Positions 30,271 to 38,359 of a stretch of DNA of 64,000 nucleotides are shown here, piece by piece. The translations under genes and the position numbers were made by a program. The notes beneath the pieces were generated by a model that worked only from the letters and a program-made list of their open reading frames with translations, made no database searches and was not told the DNA's origin. Numbering within the stretch: the first letter of the stretch is position 1; each line of letters begins with the position of its first letter. The DNA comes from Pseudomonas uvaldensis. GTDB lineage: Bacteria > Pseudomonadota > Gammaproteobacteria > Pseudomonadales > Pseudomonadaceae. Location: the NCBI RefSeq assembly GCF_021271205.1, contig NZ_JAIWKS010000014.1, positions 1 through 64,000 of the forward strand, given 5' to 3'.

Positions 30271-31155
30271 TCAGGGAAGCAATACCCCCTGCTCGCGCTC
30301 GCACAACTGCACCACGTAATCCCACAGCACGCGCAGGCGCACGGACCTGTGCAATTCGCGACGGGTACTGATCCAGTAGCTGCGCCGGATGGTTTCGTCG
30401 GGCAGGAGGGGCACCAGCGCCGGGTCGCTGCTGGCCATGAAGCAAGGCAACACGGCGATGCCCAGCCCCGAGCGCGCAGCCTGTTGCTGGGCGATGACGC
30501 TGGTGCTGTGGAACACCACCCGTGGGTTACGGCAGAAACTGTTGAGGAACATCAGTTCCTGGCTGAACAGCAAGTCGTCGACATACCCGATCCAGGCATG
30601 ACGGGCCAGGTCGTCGCGACTGCGCAACGGCGGCGAGCGATCCAGGTAGGCTTGGCTGGCGTACAGCGCCAGGCTGTAGTCAGTGAGTTTACGAGTCACC
30701 AAAAGGTCGGCCGCCGGCCGTTCGAGATGAATGCTGATTTCCGCTTCGCGGTTGAGGATGCTGACGAACCGAGGCACCGCCACCAGCTCCACTTCCAGGC
30801 CCGGATAGCGCTGGAACAGGCTGTCCATGCGACTGGCGAGGAACATGATGCCCAGCCCTTCGGTCACGCCCAGGCGGATCTTGCCCAAGGGCGCACTGGA
30901 CTGGGTGATGTCCTCCTGAGCCAACAGCGCCACGTTCTCCATGGCCTCGGCATGCTTGAGCAGCGTCTCGCCGGCCGGCGTCAGTTCGTAGCCTTGGGCA
31001 TGCTGGACGAACAGCGCGGTGCCCAGGCTCTTTTCGATGGCCTCGATGTGCCGAGCCACCGTGGCATGGGTGGTGTTGAGGCGTCGTGCGGCGGTCAGCA
31101 AGCGGCCGCTGCGTTGCAGTTCCAGAAAATAACGCAGGTCATTCCAGTCGAACAT
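30271..31155 (-). CDS. LysR family regulator, divergent from the GMC oxidoreductase gene
   Basis: A 294-residue LysR regulator with the N-terminal winged helix (DLRYFLELQRSGRLLTAARRLNTTHATVARHIEAIEKSLG) and a C-terminal substrate-binding domain. The start at 31155 has a GGGAG ribosome site; the open frame to 31251 runs across the promoter. It is back-to-back with the GMC oxidoreductase gene, 119 bp apart. A direct repeat of GAAAACTAACA there may be its operator. It probably activates the oxidoreductase and perhaps the transporter after it. Confidence 0.92.
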   Translation of the reverse strand: MFDWNDLRYFLELQRSGRLLTAARRLNTTHATVARHIEAIEKSLGTALFVQHAQGYELTPAGETLLKHAEAMENVALLAQEDITQSSAPLGKIRLGVTEGLGIMFLASRMDSLFQRYPGLEVELVAVPRFVSILNREAEISIHLERPAADLLVTRKLTDYSLALYASQAYLDRSPPLRSRDDLARHAWIGYVDDLLFSQELMFLNSFCRNPRVVFHSTSVIAQQQAARSGLGIAVLPCFMASSDPALVPLLPDETIRRSYWISTRRELHRSVRLRVLWDYVVQLCEREQGVLLP

Positions 31156-31202
31156 GTCAGCTCCCTTGCACCTTGCTGTTTGTAAACGCACAGCGGGTGC
31201 GT

Positions 31203-31234
31203 GAAAACTAACATTTTTCAAACGAAAACTAACA
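31203..31234 (+). promoter_or_regulatory. Direct repeat GAAAACTAACA spaced 21 bp
   Basis: Two perfect 11-base copies start at 31203 and 31224, two helical turns apart, in the gap between the divergent LysR and GMC oxidoreductase genes. This is the geometry expected of a regulator binding one face of the DNA. Confidence 0.5.
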
Positions 31235-31274
31235 ACTAGGATGGGTACCACAAGAACAAGAAACGAGGTCGCGG

Positions 31275-32918
31275 ATGCAACCTGTCATCGATGAATACGA
31301 TTATGTAATCGTGGGCGCCGGCCCTGCCGGATGCCTGTTGGCCAACCGGCTTTCGGCCAATCCACAACACCGGGTACTGTTACTCGAAGCCGGGGCGCGC
31401 GACAACTATCCCTGGATCCATATCCCCGTGGGTTATCTATTCTGCATCGGCAACCCGCGTACCGACTGGTGCTTCAAGACCGAAGCCCAACCTGGCCTGC
31501 AAGGACGTGCCCTGAGTTATCCGCGTGGCAAGGTACTGGGCGGCTGCTCCTCCATCAACGGCATGATCTACATGCGCGGCCAAGCGGCGGATTACGATGG
31601 TTGGGCCGCAGAGGGCAATCCCGGCTGGGCCTGGAAGGACGTACTGCCACTCTTCAAGCAAAGCGAAAACCACTTCGCCGGAGCCTCCGAACTGCACGGG
31701 GCCGCCGGCGAATGGCGGGTGGAACGCCAGCGCTTGTCATGGCCGATCCTCGATGCCTTCCGTACCGCCGCCGAACAGAGCGGCATTCCCAACGTCGACG
31801 ACTTCAATGGCGGCGACAATGAAGGCTGCGGTTATTTCCAGGTCAACCAGAAAGCCGGGGTGCGCTGGAACGCCGCCAAGGCCTTCCTCAAACCGGTACG
31901 CCAGCGTGCCAACCTCAGGGTACTGACCGAGGTTGAGGTCGACCGCGTACTGCTGCGCGACGGTCGGGCCGAAGCCGTCAGCGCACGCTGTCAAGGCAAG
32001 GCGATAAACTTCAAGGCGCGCAAGGAAATCGTGCTGTGCGCGGGGGCCATTGGCTCGCCAGGCATCCTGCAACGCTCCGGGATCGGTCCGCGCCATCTGC
32101 TGCAACGGCTGGGTATCGGTGTGGCCCAGGAGTTGCCCGGCGTAGGCGGCAATCTGCAAGACCACTTGCAACTGCGCTTGATCTATCAATTGGAAAACGC
32201 CCGCACCTTGAACCAGATCGCCGGTAGTTTATGGGGCAAGATGGGCATGGGCCTGCGCTACCTATATGACCGCAGCGGCCCGCTGTCCATGGCTCCCAGC
32301 CAGCTCGGCGCCTTCGCCCGTTCGGGGCCGGAACAGACCTCGGCCAACCTTGAATACCACGTTCAGCCATTGTCCCTGGAACGCTTCGGGGAACCGCTGC
32401 ACACCTTCCCGGCCTTCACGGCCTCGGTCTGCGACCTGCGTCCGCAAAGCCGTGGCCGGGTGGACATCCGCTCGGCGGCCCCGAACGAGGCGCCGCTGAT
32501 CCAGCCCAATTACCTGAGCCATCCCGAGGACCTGCGAGTCGCCGCCGACGCCATTCGTCTGACTCGCCGTATCGTCGCCGCCCCGGCCTTGCGCGTCTTC
32601 AAGCCGACGGAATACCTGCCGGGCCCGAGCCTGCAGACGGAAGAAGAACTGCACCAGGCCGCTGCCCGGATTGGCACGACGATTTTTCACCCGGTGGGCA
32701 CCTGCCGCATGGGCCAGGATCGCGAAGCGGTGGTGGATGCGCAGTTGCGCGTGCATGGCATCAAAGGCCTGCGCATCGCCGACGCCTCGATCATGCCGCG
32801 CATCACCTCGGGCAACACCTGCTCACCGACGCTGATGATTGCCGAGAAGGCGGCGCAGATGATGCTGGAGCAGCAAACCCGGAACACTACAGTGCAAAAG
32901 GAAACCGCTACGGTCTGA
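31275..32918 (+). CDS. GMC family FAD-dependent oxidoreductase (choline-dehydrogenase-like)
   Basis: A 547-residue glucose-methanol-choline oxidoreductase. The N-terminus has the FAD dinucleotide fold (YVIVGAGPAGCLLANRLS), followed by the GMC signatures GKVLGGCSSINGMIYMRG and GAIGSPGILQRSGIG. The active-site region at the C-terminus has the catalytic histidine in FHPVGTCRMG and the partner in SGNTCSPTLMIAEKA. Substrates in this family are alcohols; the particular one is not evident. It has no signal peptide, so it is cytoplasmic. It is probably activated by the divergent LysR; the MHS transporter gene downstream may import the substrate. Confidence 0.93.
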   Translation: MQPVIDEYDYVIVGAGPAGCLLANRLSANPQHRVLLLEAGARDNYPWIHIPVGYLFCIGNPRTDWCFKTEAQPGLQGRALSYPRGKVLGGCSSINGMIYMRGQAADYDGWAAEGNPGWAWKDVLPLFKQSENHFAGASELHGAAGEWRVERQRLSWPILDAFRTAAEQSGIPNVDDFNGGDNEGCGYFQVNQKAGVRWNAAKAFLKPVRQRANLRVLTEVEVDRVLLRDGRAEAVSARCQGKAINFKARKEIVLCAGAIGSPGILQRSGIGPRHLLQRLGIGVAQELPGVGGNLQDHLQLRLIYQLENARTLNQIAGSLWGKMGMGLRYLYDRSGPLSMAPSQLGAFARSGPEQTSANLEYHVQPLSLERFGEPLHTFPAFTASVCDLRPQSRGRVDIRSAAPNEAPLIQPNYLSHPEDLRVAADAIRLTRRIVAAPALRVFKPTEYLPGPSLQTEEELHQAAARIGTTIFHPVGTCRMGQDREAVVDAQLRVHGIKGLRIADASIMPRITSGNTCSPTLMIAEKAAQMMLEQQTRNTTVQKETATV

Positions 32919-32938
32919 GGGAATAATGAAAATCCGGT

Positions 32939-33026
32939 GTGGGAGCGGGCTTGCTCGCGAAAGCGGTGTGTCAGCCAACATCGCCGCTGACTGATAGACC
33001 GCCTTCGCGAGCAAACCCGCTCCCAC
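32939..33026. repeat. REPIN (inverted REP pair)
   Basis: GTGGGAGCGGGCTTGCTCGCG at the left faces CGCGAGCAAACCCGCTCCCAC at the right, with one changed base. It separates the GMC oxidoreductase gene from the transporter gene. Confidence 0.92.
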
Positions 33027-33125
33027 ATGGGACGTGCGCCGATTTCAAGGAATGCAGCAAGCAACAACGCCAATACCGGCGTCGACAGTGGAACAACAAA
33101 AACAATCACTGTGAGGGATACCGCT

Positions 33126-34748
33126 ATGTCCGAACATGTTCAGCCCCTGGAAGCTACGCGCAGCATGGGCACCAGCCAGGAAACCCAGAAAGTCATCTTC
33201 GCCTCGTCCCTGGGGACGGTGTTCGAGTGGTACGACTTTTTCCTCTATGGCGCCCTGGCCGCGGTGATCAGCAAGCAGTTCTTCGCCGGCGTCAACGACA
33301 CCACGGCGTTCATCTTCGCCCTGATGGCCTTCGCCGCCGGCTTCATCGTGAGGCCATTCGGCGCCCTGGTGTTCGGGCGGCTGGGGGACATGATCGGGCG
33401 TAAGTACACCTTTCTGGCCACCATCGTTCTCATGGGCCTGGCGACCTTCTGCGTCGGCCTGCTGCCCAACTACGCCAGCATCGGCATCGCCGCGCCGATC
33501 ATCCTCGTCGTGCTGCGCATGCTCCAGGGCCTGGCCCTGGGTGGAGAATATGGCGGTGCGGCCACTTACGTCGCCGAGCACGCGCCGATAGGCAAACGCG
33601 GTTTCCACACCAGCTGGATCCAGTCCACCGCCACCCTTGGGTTGTTGCTCTCGTTGCTGGTCGTGCTGGGCTGCCGTTATTTCACCGGCGATCAGTTCGA
33701 AGTCTGGGGCTGGCGCATCCCGTTCCTGCTGTCGATCCTGCTACTGGGCATTTCCACCTGGATCCGCCTGAGCCTGCATGAGTCGCCAGCGTTCCTGAAA
33801 ATGAAAGAAGAAGGCAAATGCTGCAAGGCGCCGATTCGCGAATCCTTCGGCAAGTGGGAAAACCTCAAAGTGGTGCTGATCGCCCTGTTCAGCATCAATG
33901 CCGGCCAAGCCGTGACCTTCTATGCCGCACAGTTCTACGTGCTGTTCTTCCTCACTCAGTTCCTGAAGATGGACCCGGCCCTGGCGAACAGCCTGCTGAT
34001 CGTCAGCGTGATCATCGGCGCGCCCTTCTTCATTTTCTTTGGCTGGTTGTCGGACAAGGTCGGACGCAAACCGGTACTGATGGTGGGTCTGCTGCTGGCG
34101 ACGGCGTTGTACTTCCCGATCTTCAAGACCCTGGCCCATTACGCCAACCCGGCCATCGACCAGGCCAGCCGCCAGGCACCGATCACCGTGGTCGCCGACC
34201 CGGCGACCTGTACGTTCCAATTCGATCCCGTGGGCAAGGCGCGCTTCGACAGCCCCTGCGACAAGGTCAAGACCTTTCTGGTCAAGCAAGGCCTGCCCTA
34301 CAGCAGCGTCGCGGCCCCGGCCGGCAGCACGGTGCAAGTCAGCGTGGGCGACGTGAAGCTGGAAGGCTTCGACGAAGCCGCCCTGCGCGGCGCGGTGACC
34401 CTGGCAGGCTACCCGCAAAAAGCCGATGCCCAGCAGATCAACCGCACGATGATCGTCGTGCTGATCGTGGCGCTGATCATCATTTCGGCGATGTGCTACG
34501 GCCCACTGGCGGCGCTGATGGTCGAACTGTTCCCCACCCGCATCCGCTATACCTCCATGTCGTTGCCCTACCACATCGGCAATGGCTGGTTCGGCGGTTT
34601 CCTGCCCACCGTGTCATTCGCCCTGGTGGTCTACACCGGGGATATCTTCTATGGGTTGTGGTACCCCGTGGTCATCACCGCGGTGAGCCTGATCGTGGGC
34701 ATGCTCTGCCTGCGGGAAACCCGTAACGTGGACTTGGACAAAAACTGA
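33126..34748 (+). CDS. MHS family MFS transporter (proline/betaine-type)
   Basis: A 540-residue major facilitator of the metabolite:H+ symporter family. The family motifs are present: FEWYDFFLYGALA in helix 1, RPFGALVFGRLGDMIGRKYT between helices 2 and 3, and GGEYGGAATYVAEHAP. It is longer than usual because of a hydrophilic insertion of about 100 residues (about 340-440) between helices in the second half; that insertion is seen in one MHS subgroup. The substrate is unknown (organic acids or betaines are typical). GAGGGATACCGCT precedes the ATG at 33126. It follows the GMC oxidoreductase gene after a REPIN. Confidence 0.9.
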   Translation: MSEHVQPLEATRSMGTSQETQKVIFASSLGTVFEWYDFFLYGALAAVISKQFFAGVNDTTAFIFALMAFAAGFIVRPFGALVFGRLGDMIGRKYTFLATIVLMGLATFCVGLLPNYASIGIAAPIILVVLRMLQGLALGGEYGGAATYVAEHAPIGKRGFHTSWIQSTATLGLLLSLLVVLGCRYFTGDQFEVWGWRIPFLLSILLLGISTWIRLSLHESPAFLKMKEEGKCCKAPIRESFGKWENLKVVLIALFSINAGQAVTFYAAQFYVLFFLTQFLKMDPALANSLLIVSVIIGAPFFIFFGWLSDKVGRKPVLMVGLLLATALYFPIFKTLAHYANPAIDQASRQAPITVVADPATCTFQFDPVGKARFDSPCDKVKTFLVKQGLPYSSVAAPAGSTVQVSVGDVKLEGFDEAALRGAVTLAGYPQKADAQQINRTMIVVLIVALIIISAMCYGPLAALMVELFPTRIRYTSMSLPYHIGNGWFGGFLPTVSFALVVYTGDIFYGLWYPVVITAVSLIVGMLCLRETRNVDLDKN

Positions 34749-34772
34749 GGGAACGGCGGCGGTCCGGCACAT

Positions 34773-34799
34773 CTGTGGGAGCCAACCTGACTTCCACAG
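34773..34799. repeat. Degenerate solo REP-like element
   Basis: CTGTGG and CCACAG form a short stem around a core that only partly resembles the REP sequence. It lies between convergent genes and may serve as a weak terminator. Confidence 0.5.
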
Positions 34800-34816
34800 A
34801 GGCTCCTCATTCTCCA

Positions 34817-35224
34817 TCAATGGACCTGGTGATTCTTCACCGTGCTTTCTACCAGATCCAGCATCTGTCCCAACGCCCATGGCTTGGCAATGAACGAAGC
34901 GTGGTGCTTGATACCGGCGCTTTCCGGCGTTTCGTAGCCCGACATGATCAACAGCGGGATCTGCGGCCAACGGTCCCCGGTGAGGTTGGCCAGGTCCGCG
35001 CCGTCGATCTTGCCGGGCATGGTGATATCGGTGAGCAGCAAGTCCACGTAATCGGCGCTCTGCTCAAGGAATGTCAACGCTGAGTCAGCACTTTCCCGGG
35101 GTTCCACGACAAAACCCTCGTCCTCCAGTATCTCGCACAAGAACTCCAGGATGGTCGGGTCATCTTCAACGACAAGAATCAAACGTGTGGTCGCCTGCCC
35201 GTTGCCGTTTGGCATCGAATTCAT
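34817..35224 (-). CDS. Single-domain response regulator (receiver only)
   Basis: A 135-residue CheY-like receiver without an output domain. The acidic pair D21/D22 is in VVEDDPTI, the phospho-acceptor D66 in LLLTDITMPG, and the lysine in IAKPWALGQ. Proteins of this type usually take phosphate from hybrid kinases; the orphan hybrid kinase at 16650-18761 is one candidate but they are 16 kb apart. AAGGAG lies upstream of the ATG at 35224; ATG 35215 is an alternative. It is divergent from topB with a LexA-type box between them. Confidence 0.88.
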   Translation of the reverse strand: MNSMPNGNGQATTRLILVVEDDPTILEFLCEILEDEGFVVEPRESADSALTFLEQSADYVDLLLTDITMPGKIDGADLANLTGDRWPQIPLLIMSGYETPESAGIKHHASFIAKPWALGQMLDLVESTVKNHQVH

Positions 35225-35370
35225 GTGATTGACTCTCCTTGCCCTCGGAAATTTTCACGGTTTTTACCGCTCTGCCATTTATGAGTTGCACCTTTTCCAT
35301 TAATTCATTCTGCTTGCCGCTACACCCGCCGAACGTCATGCCAAACGCTCTGCTGCAACGCAGCGCAACG

Positions 35371-35398
35371 TTTTATCTGTATATGCATACAGATAAAA
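35371..35398 (+). promoter_or_regulatory. LexA1-type SOS box before topB
   Basis: CTGTATATGCATACAG (35377-35392) matches the CTGT-N8-ACAG SOS box and is embedded in a longer inverted repeat: 12-base arms TTTTATCTGTAT and ATACAGATAAAA around ATGC. It lies 70 bases before the topB start, within the divergent promoter region. Confidence 0.8.
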
Positions 35399-35462
35399 CT
35401 TGCCCTCGGGCCGATCCCTGACCATGCTACGGCCTCAGTAAACCGTTAGGAAAACAGGCGTC

Positions 35463-37409
35463 ATGCAGCTCTACCTCTGTGAAAAACCGTCCCAGGCCAA
35501 GGACATCGCCGCCGTACTCGGTGCAAGGCGGCGGGGTGACGGTTGCTGGGTAGGAGCAGGCGTCACGGTCACCTGGTGCATCGGCCACCTGCTGGAAACC
35601 GCCCCGCCCGACGCCTACGATGCGCGGTACAAGCGCTGGGTGCTGGCCGACCTGCCAATCGTGCCGACGCAATGGAAAATGACCGTCAAGCCGAAGACCG
35701 CCAGCCAGTACAAGGCGGTCAAGCGCCTGCTCGGAGAAGCCAGGGAACTGGTGATCGCCACCGATGCCGACCGGGAGGGCGAGATGATCGCTCGGGAGCT
35801 GGTGGAACATTGCCGTTATCGCGGGCCAATCAAGCGTCTGTGGCTATCGGCCCTGGATGAAGCCTCGATCCGCAAGGCCCTGGCCGCCCTCAAACCGGGT
35901 GCCGAAACGTTCAACCTGTACCATTCGGCCCTGGGTCGCTCCCGGGCCGACTGGCTGATTGGCATGAACCTGAGTCGCCTGTTCACCTTGCTGGGACGGC
36001 AATCCGGCTACCAGGGCGTGTTGCCGGTAGGCCGTGTGCAGACACCGACCCTGCGGCTGGTGGTGGACCGCGACCGCAGCATCGCCGATTTCGTGCCGGT
36101 CGCCTATTGGGCCATCGACGTCCAGCTGCGCCATGCCGGCACCGGGTTCACCGCTCAGTGGCGGGCCGATCCGCAAGCCTGTGACGACCAGGAACGATGC
36201 CTGAACCAGGCCCTGGCCCGCGAAGCCGCCCAGGCCATGAGCACCGCCGGGACCGCGCTGGTCACCCAGGTACGGACCGAGCGCCTGCGAGAAGCGGCGC
36301 CGTTGCCCTTCGACCTGGGCACCCTGCAGGAAATCTGCTCGAAGAAGCTAGGCCTCGGAGCCCAGGAAACCCTGGACATCGCCCAGTCGCTCTACGAAAC
36401 CCACAAGCTCATTACCTACCCGCGCAGCGATTGTGGCTACCTGCCGTTGAGCCAGCACAGCGAAGCGCCGGCAATTCTTGCCGCCCTCGCCCAGGCCGAC
36501 CCGAGCCTCGTGCCGCTGGGCGAGCATCTGCAGCCGCAACGCAAATCCCGGGCGTGGAACGACGCCAAGGTCAGCGCCCACCACGGCATTATTCCTACCA
36601 TTGCCGCAAAGAACCTCGACAAGCTCGCCGGCAAGCAACGAGCCGTTTATACCCTCATACGTGCGCGCTATCTGGCGCAGTTCCTGCCGCTCCATGAATA
36701 CGACCGCACCCAGGCCGATTTCGCGTGCGCCGGTCAGGTGCTGCGTGCTGTGGGCAAGCAGATCGTCGAGGCCGGCTGGAAACGCGCCCTGCCCGAAGCC
36801 CTGGCTCCCGCACGAGGTCGGGAAGCCCCGGCACCGCAAACCTTGCCGGCATTGATCGAAGGCCATGACTGTGCCGTGGATGAAGTGACGCTCAAGGACC
36901 TGTGGACCCAGCCGCCCAAGCCATTCACCGAGGGCGACCTGATCAAGGCCATGAAGAACGTCGCCAGGCTGGTGGAGGATCCGCTGCTCAAGCAGAAGCT
37001 CAAGGACACCACCGGCATCGGCACCGAAGCGACGCGGGCCTCGATCATCCAGGGCCTGCTCGATCGCGGTTACCTGATCAAGCATGGCAAGGCATTGTCG
37101 GCCACCCCCGCGGCTTTCAGCCTGATCGACGCAGTGCCCCGCGCCATTGCCGACCCGGGCACCACCGCCATCTGGGAACAGGCGCTGGACATGGTGCAAA
37201 GCGGGGAAATGAGCCTGGAAGAATTCGTCACACGCCAGGCCGCCTGGATGAGCAAGCACATCGCCCGCTGTCAGGGCATGAGTCTGACCATCAGCGGTCC
37301 GGCCAGTCCCGCCGGTCGCAGCGCCACGCCCTGGAAGAACAAACGCAAACCGGCCAAGCGCAAGGCTGCCGGCACACCGCGCAAAGCGACCAAAGCCAAG
37401 GCAACCTGA
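35463..37409 (+). CDS. topB: DNA topoisomerase III (TopB)
   Basis: Topoisomerase III relaxes and decatenates single-stranded-region DNA at replication forks and recombination intermediates. The 648-residue protein has an N-terminal Toprim domain (LYLCEKPSQAKDIAAVLG, ATDADREGEMIARE) and a type IA core with nucleophile Y319 in ITYPRSDCGYLP. Its basic lysine-rich tail (KNKRKPAKRKAAGTPRKATKAKA) replaces zinc fingers. TTAGGAAAACAGG precedes the ATG. An SOS box lies in the promoter, so expression may rise on DNA damage; no such control is established for the gene as far as I know. There is no adjacent conjugation or plasmid gene, so this looks like the chromosomal topB. Confidence 0.95.
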   Translation: MQLYLCEKPSQAKDIAAVLGARRRGDGCWVGAGVTVTWCIGHLLETAPPDAYDARYKRWVLADLPIVPTQWKMTVKPKTASQYKAVKRLLGEARELVIATDADREGEMIARELVEHCRYRGPIKRLWLSALDEASIRKALAALKPGAETFNLYHSALGRSRADWLIGMNLSRLFTLLGRQSGYQGVLPVGRVQTPTLRLVVDRDRSIADFVPVAYWAIDVQLRHAGTGFTAQWRADPQACDDQERCLNQALAREAAQAMSTAGTALVTQVRTERLREAAPLPFDLGTLQEICSKKLGLGAQETLDIAQSLYETHKLITYPRSDCGYLPLSQHSEAPAILAALAQADPSLVPLGEHLQPQRKSRAWNDAKVSAHHGIIPTIAAKNLDKLAGKQRAVYTLIRARYLAQFLPLHEYDRTQADFACAGQVLRAVGKQIVEAGWKRALPEALAPARGREAPAPQTLPALIEGHDCAVDEVTLKDLWTQPPKPFTEGDLIKAMKNVARLVEDPLLKQKLKDTTGIGTEATRASIIQGLLDRGYLIKHGKALSATPAAFSLIDAVPRAIADPGTTAIWEQALDMVQSGEMSLEEFVTRQAAWMSKHIARCQGMSLTISGPASPAGRSATPWKNKRKPAKRKAAGTPRKATKAKAT

Positions 37410-37928
37410 ACAAACCGGCCATCGCACCCAGGCTAGCCTTTTCATACCCAAATCATCTTGTCAGACAATATGTAGTGAACAAAAATAATCACTACAAAAC
37501 CGTTGACGATACAGATTTGCCCTTGCATGATGCAGACGTCTCCCCGATCGGGAGCACAGGTAACCGTTTGAGCAAGCTCGTCTGACCGCCGAGCTGTTTT
37601 TTGGATAAGGGACTGCCCACAAGGCAGATTGAAGGTGCTGACCTGGCATGACCGTCCGGAAACAAGGACGAGAAACGCTGGCGAAAATCCTCATGACGCG
37701 CGGGTCGACCCTCGAAAGTTGACGATGCCTGAATGGTTCTTCGCTGTTTCTCTTCGTTGTAGCGCATTTGCGTAGCAGCCCTTCGATAGCACTACACAGC
37801 CGTTTGACGACACCGCCGAAGCTCGACGGATGAATGCTGACGGCCTGGTTTCGGTACCCGACTTACCGAATGGCGAAGTTTTTTGCGAACCACCAGACAG
37901 ATCAACCGAATGGTCAAGGGGCTTACAC
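37410..37928. other. 519-bp intergenic region with candidate RNA and promoter signals
   Basis: No convincing protein gene lies here; the open frames found are short, lack ribosome sites and have unlikely composition. It holds two inverted repeats (TTGTCAGACAA at 37458-37468; GTAGTGA...TCACTAC at 37472-37495) and a candidate small RNA (see 37538-37602). GTTGACGAT occurs twice, near 37502 and 37716. Confidence 0.6.
37538..37602 (+). ncRNA. Candidate small RNA (promoter plus terminator, unidentified)
   Basis: TTGACG (37503-37508), a 17-base spacer and CATGAT (37526-37531) resemble a sigma-70 promoter. About 45 bases into the predicted transcript, AGCTCG (37575-37580) and CGAGCT (37590-37595) form a hairpin followed by GTTTTTT. 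A CCCGATCGGG hairpin lies inside. An alternative promoter at 37458 (TTGTCA) would give about 110 nt. I could not match it to a known Pseudomonas RNA. Confidence 0.35.
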
Positions 37929-38258
37929 ATGAATCTGAACAATCAACCATCTATTGATGAACTGGCTCGCATGTTCGCTGCACACAAGGACACCCTCGAC
38001 AGCCATATCCTGTGGATCAGCAAGACTGGTCAGGTACATATGGATTGCCTGTCGCCGTACACCCAGGAAGACGAGTTCGAAAGGAACACGCAAGACCTGT
38101 GTGCCCGGCTGAAGATGTATCGCCGCGGGCAGGGCTACGTCGGCAAGAAGGCCGCCGCCGACAAAGACTACATCGGTCGCGTACTGCAGACGCTGACCCA
38201 GGCCTGGCAAACGGTGCAAAACACCTCGCAGGTGCAGGTCATCGACCGCCTCTACTGA
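37929..38258 (+). CDS. Hypothetical protein (109 aa)
   Basis: A 109-residue soluble protein with no signal or membrane segment. It has a helical N-terminal PSIDELARMFAAHKDTLD, a central HILWISKTGQVHMDCLSP and a charged, helical C-terminal half (YVGKKAAADKDYIGRVLQTLTQAWQ). I do not recognise the family. AAGGGG lies 7 bases before the ATG, deciding against the longer frame from 37830. A strong terminator follows the stop, and the long leader before it hints at a regulated gene. Confidence 0.8.
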   Translation: MNLNNQPSIDELARMFAAHKDTLDSHILWISKTGQVHMDCLSPYTQEDEFERNTQDLCARLKMYRRGQGYVGKKAAADKDYIGRVLQTLTQAWQTVQNTSQVQVIDRLY

Positions 38259-38271
38259 TTGCTCCTGAATG

Positions 38272-38309
38272 AAAAGGGCCCGATTCCTCACCAGGAACGG
38301 GCCCTTTTT
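38272..38309. terminator. Bidirectional terminator
   Basis: AAAAGGGCCCG and CGGGCCCTTTTT form the lower stem, and TTCCT with AGGAA continues it around CACC. A- and T-runs flank the hairpin on both sides between convergent genes. Confidence 0.92.
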
Positions 38310-38359
38310 CGTCTTCCTTCATAGGACATGATCATCGCGCTGGCGCATTTCCGACAAAG

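Noticed and set aside
35463..37409. topB as a sign of an integrative conjugative element
   Set aside because: Conjugative-element topB genes lie with traffic and partition genes; none is here, no attachment site or integrase was seen, and flanking genes are ordinary chromosomal ones.
37492..37767. 91-residue minus-strand frame in the topB downstream gap
   Set aside because: No ribosome site, no fold-like pattern, and it overlaps the promoter and terminator signals of the candidate RNA.
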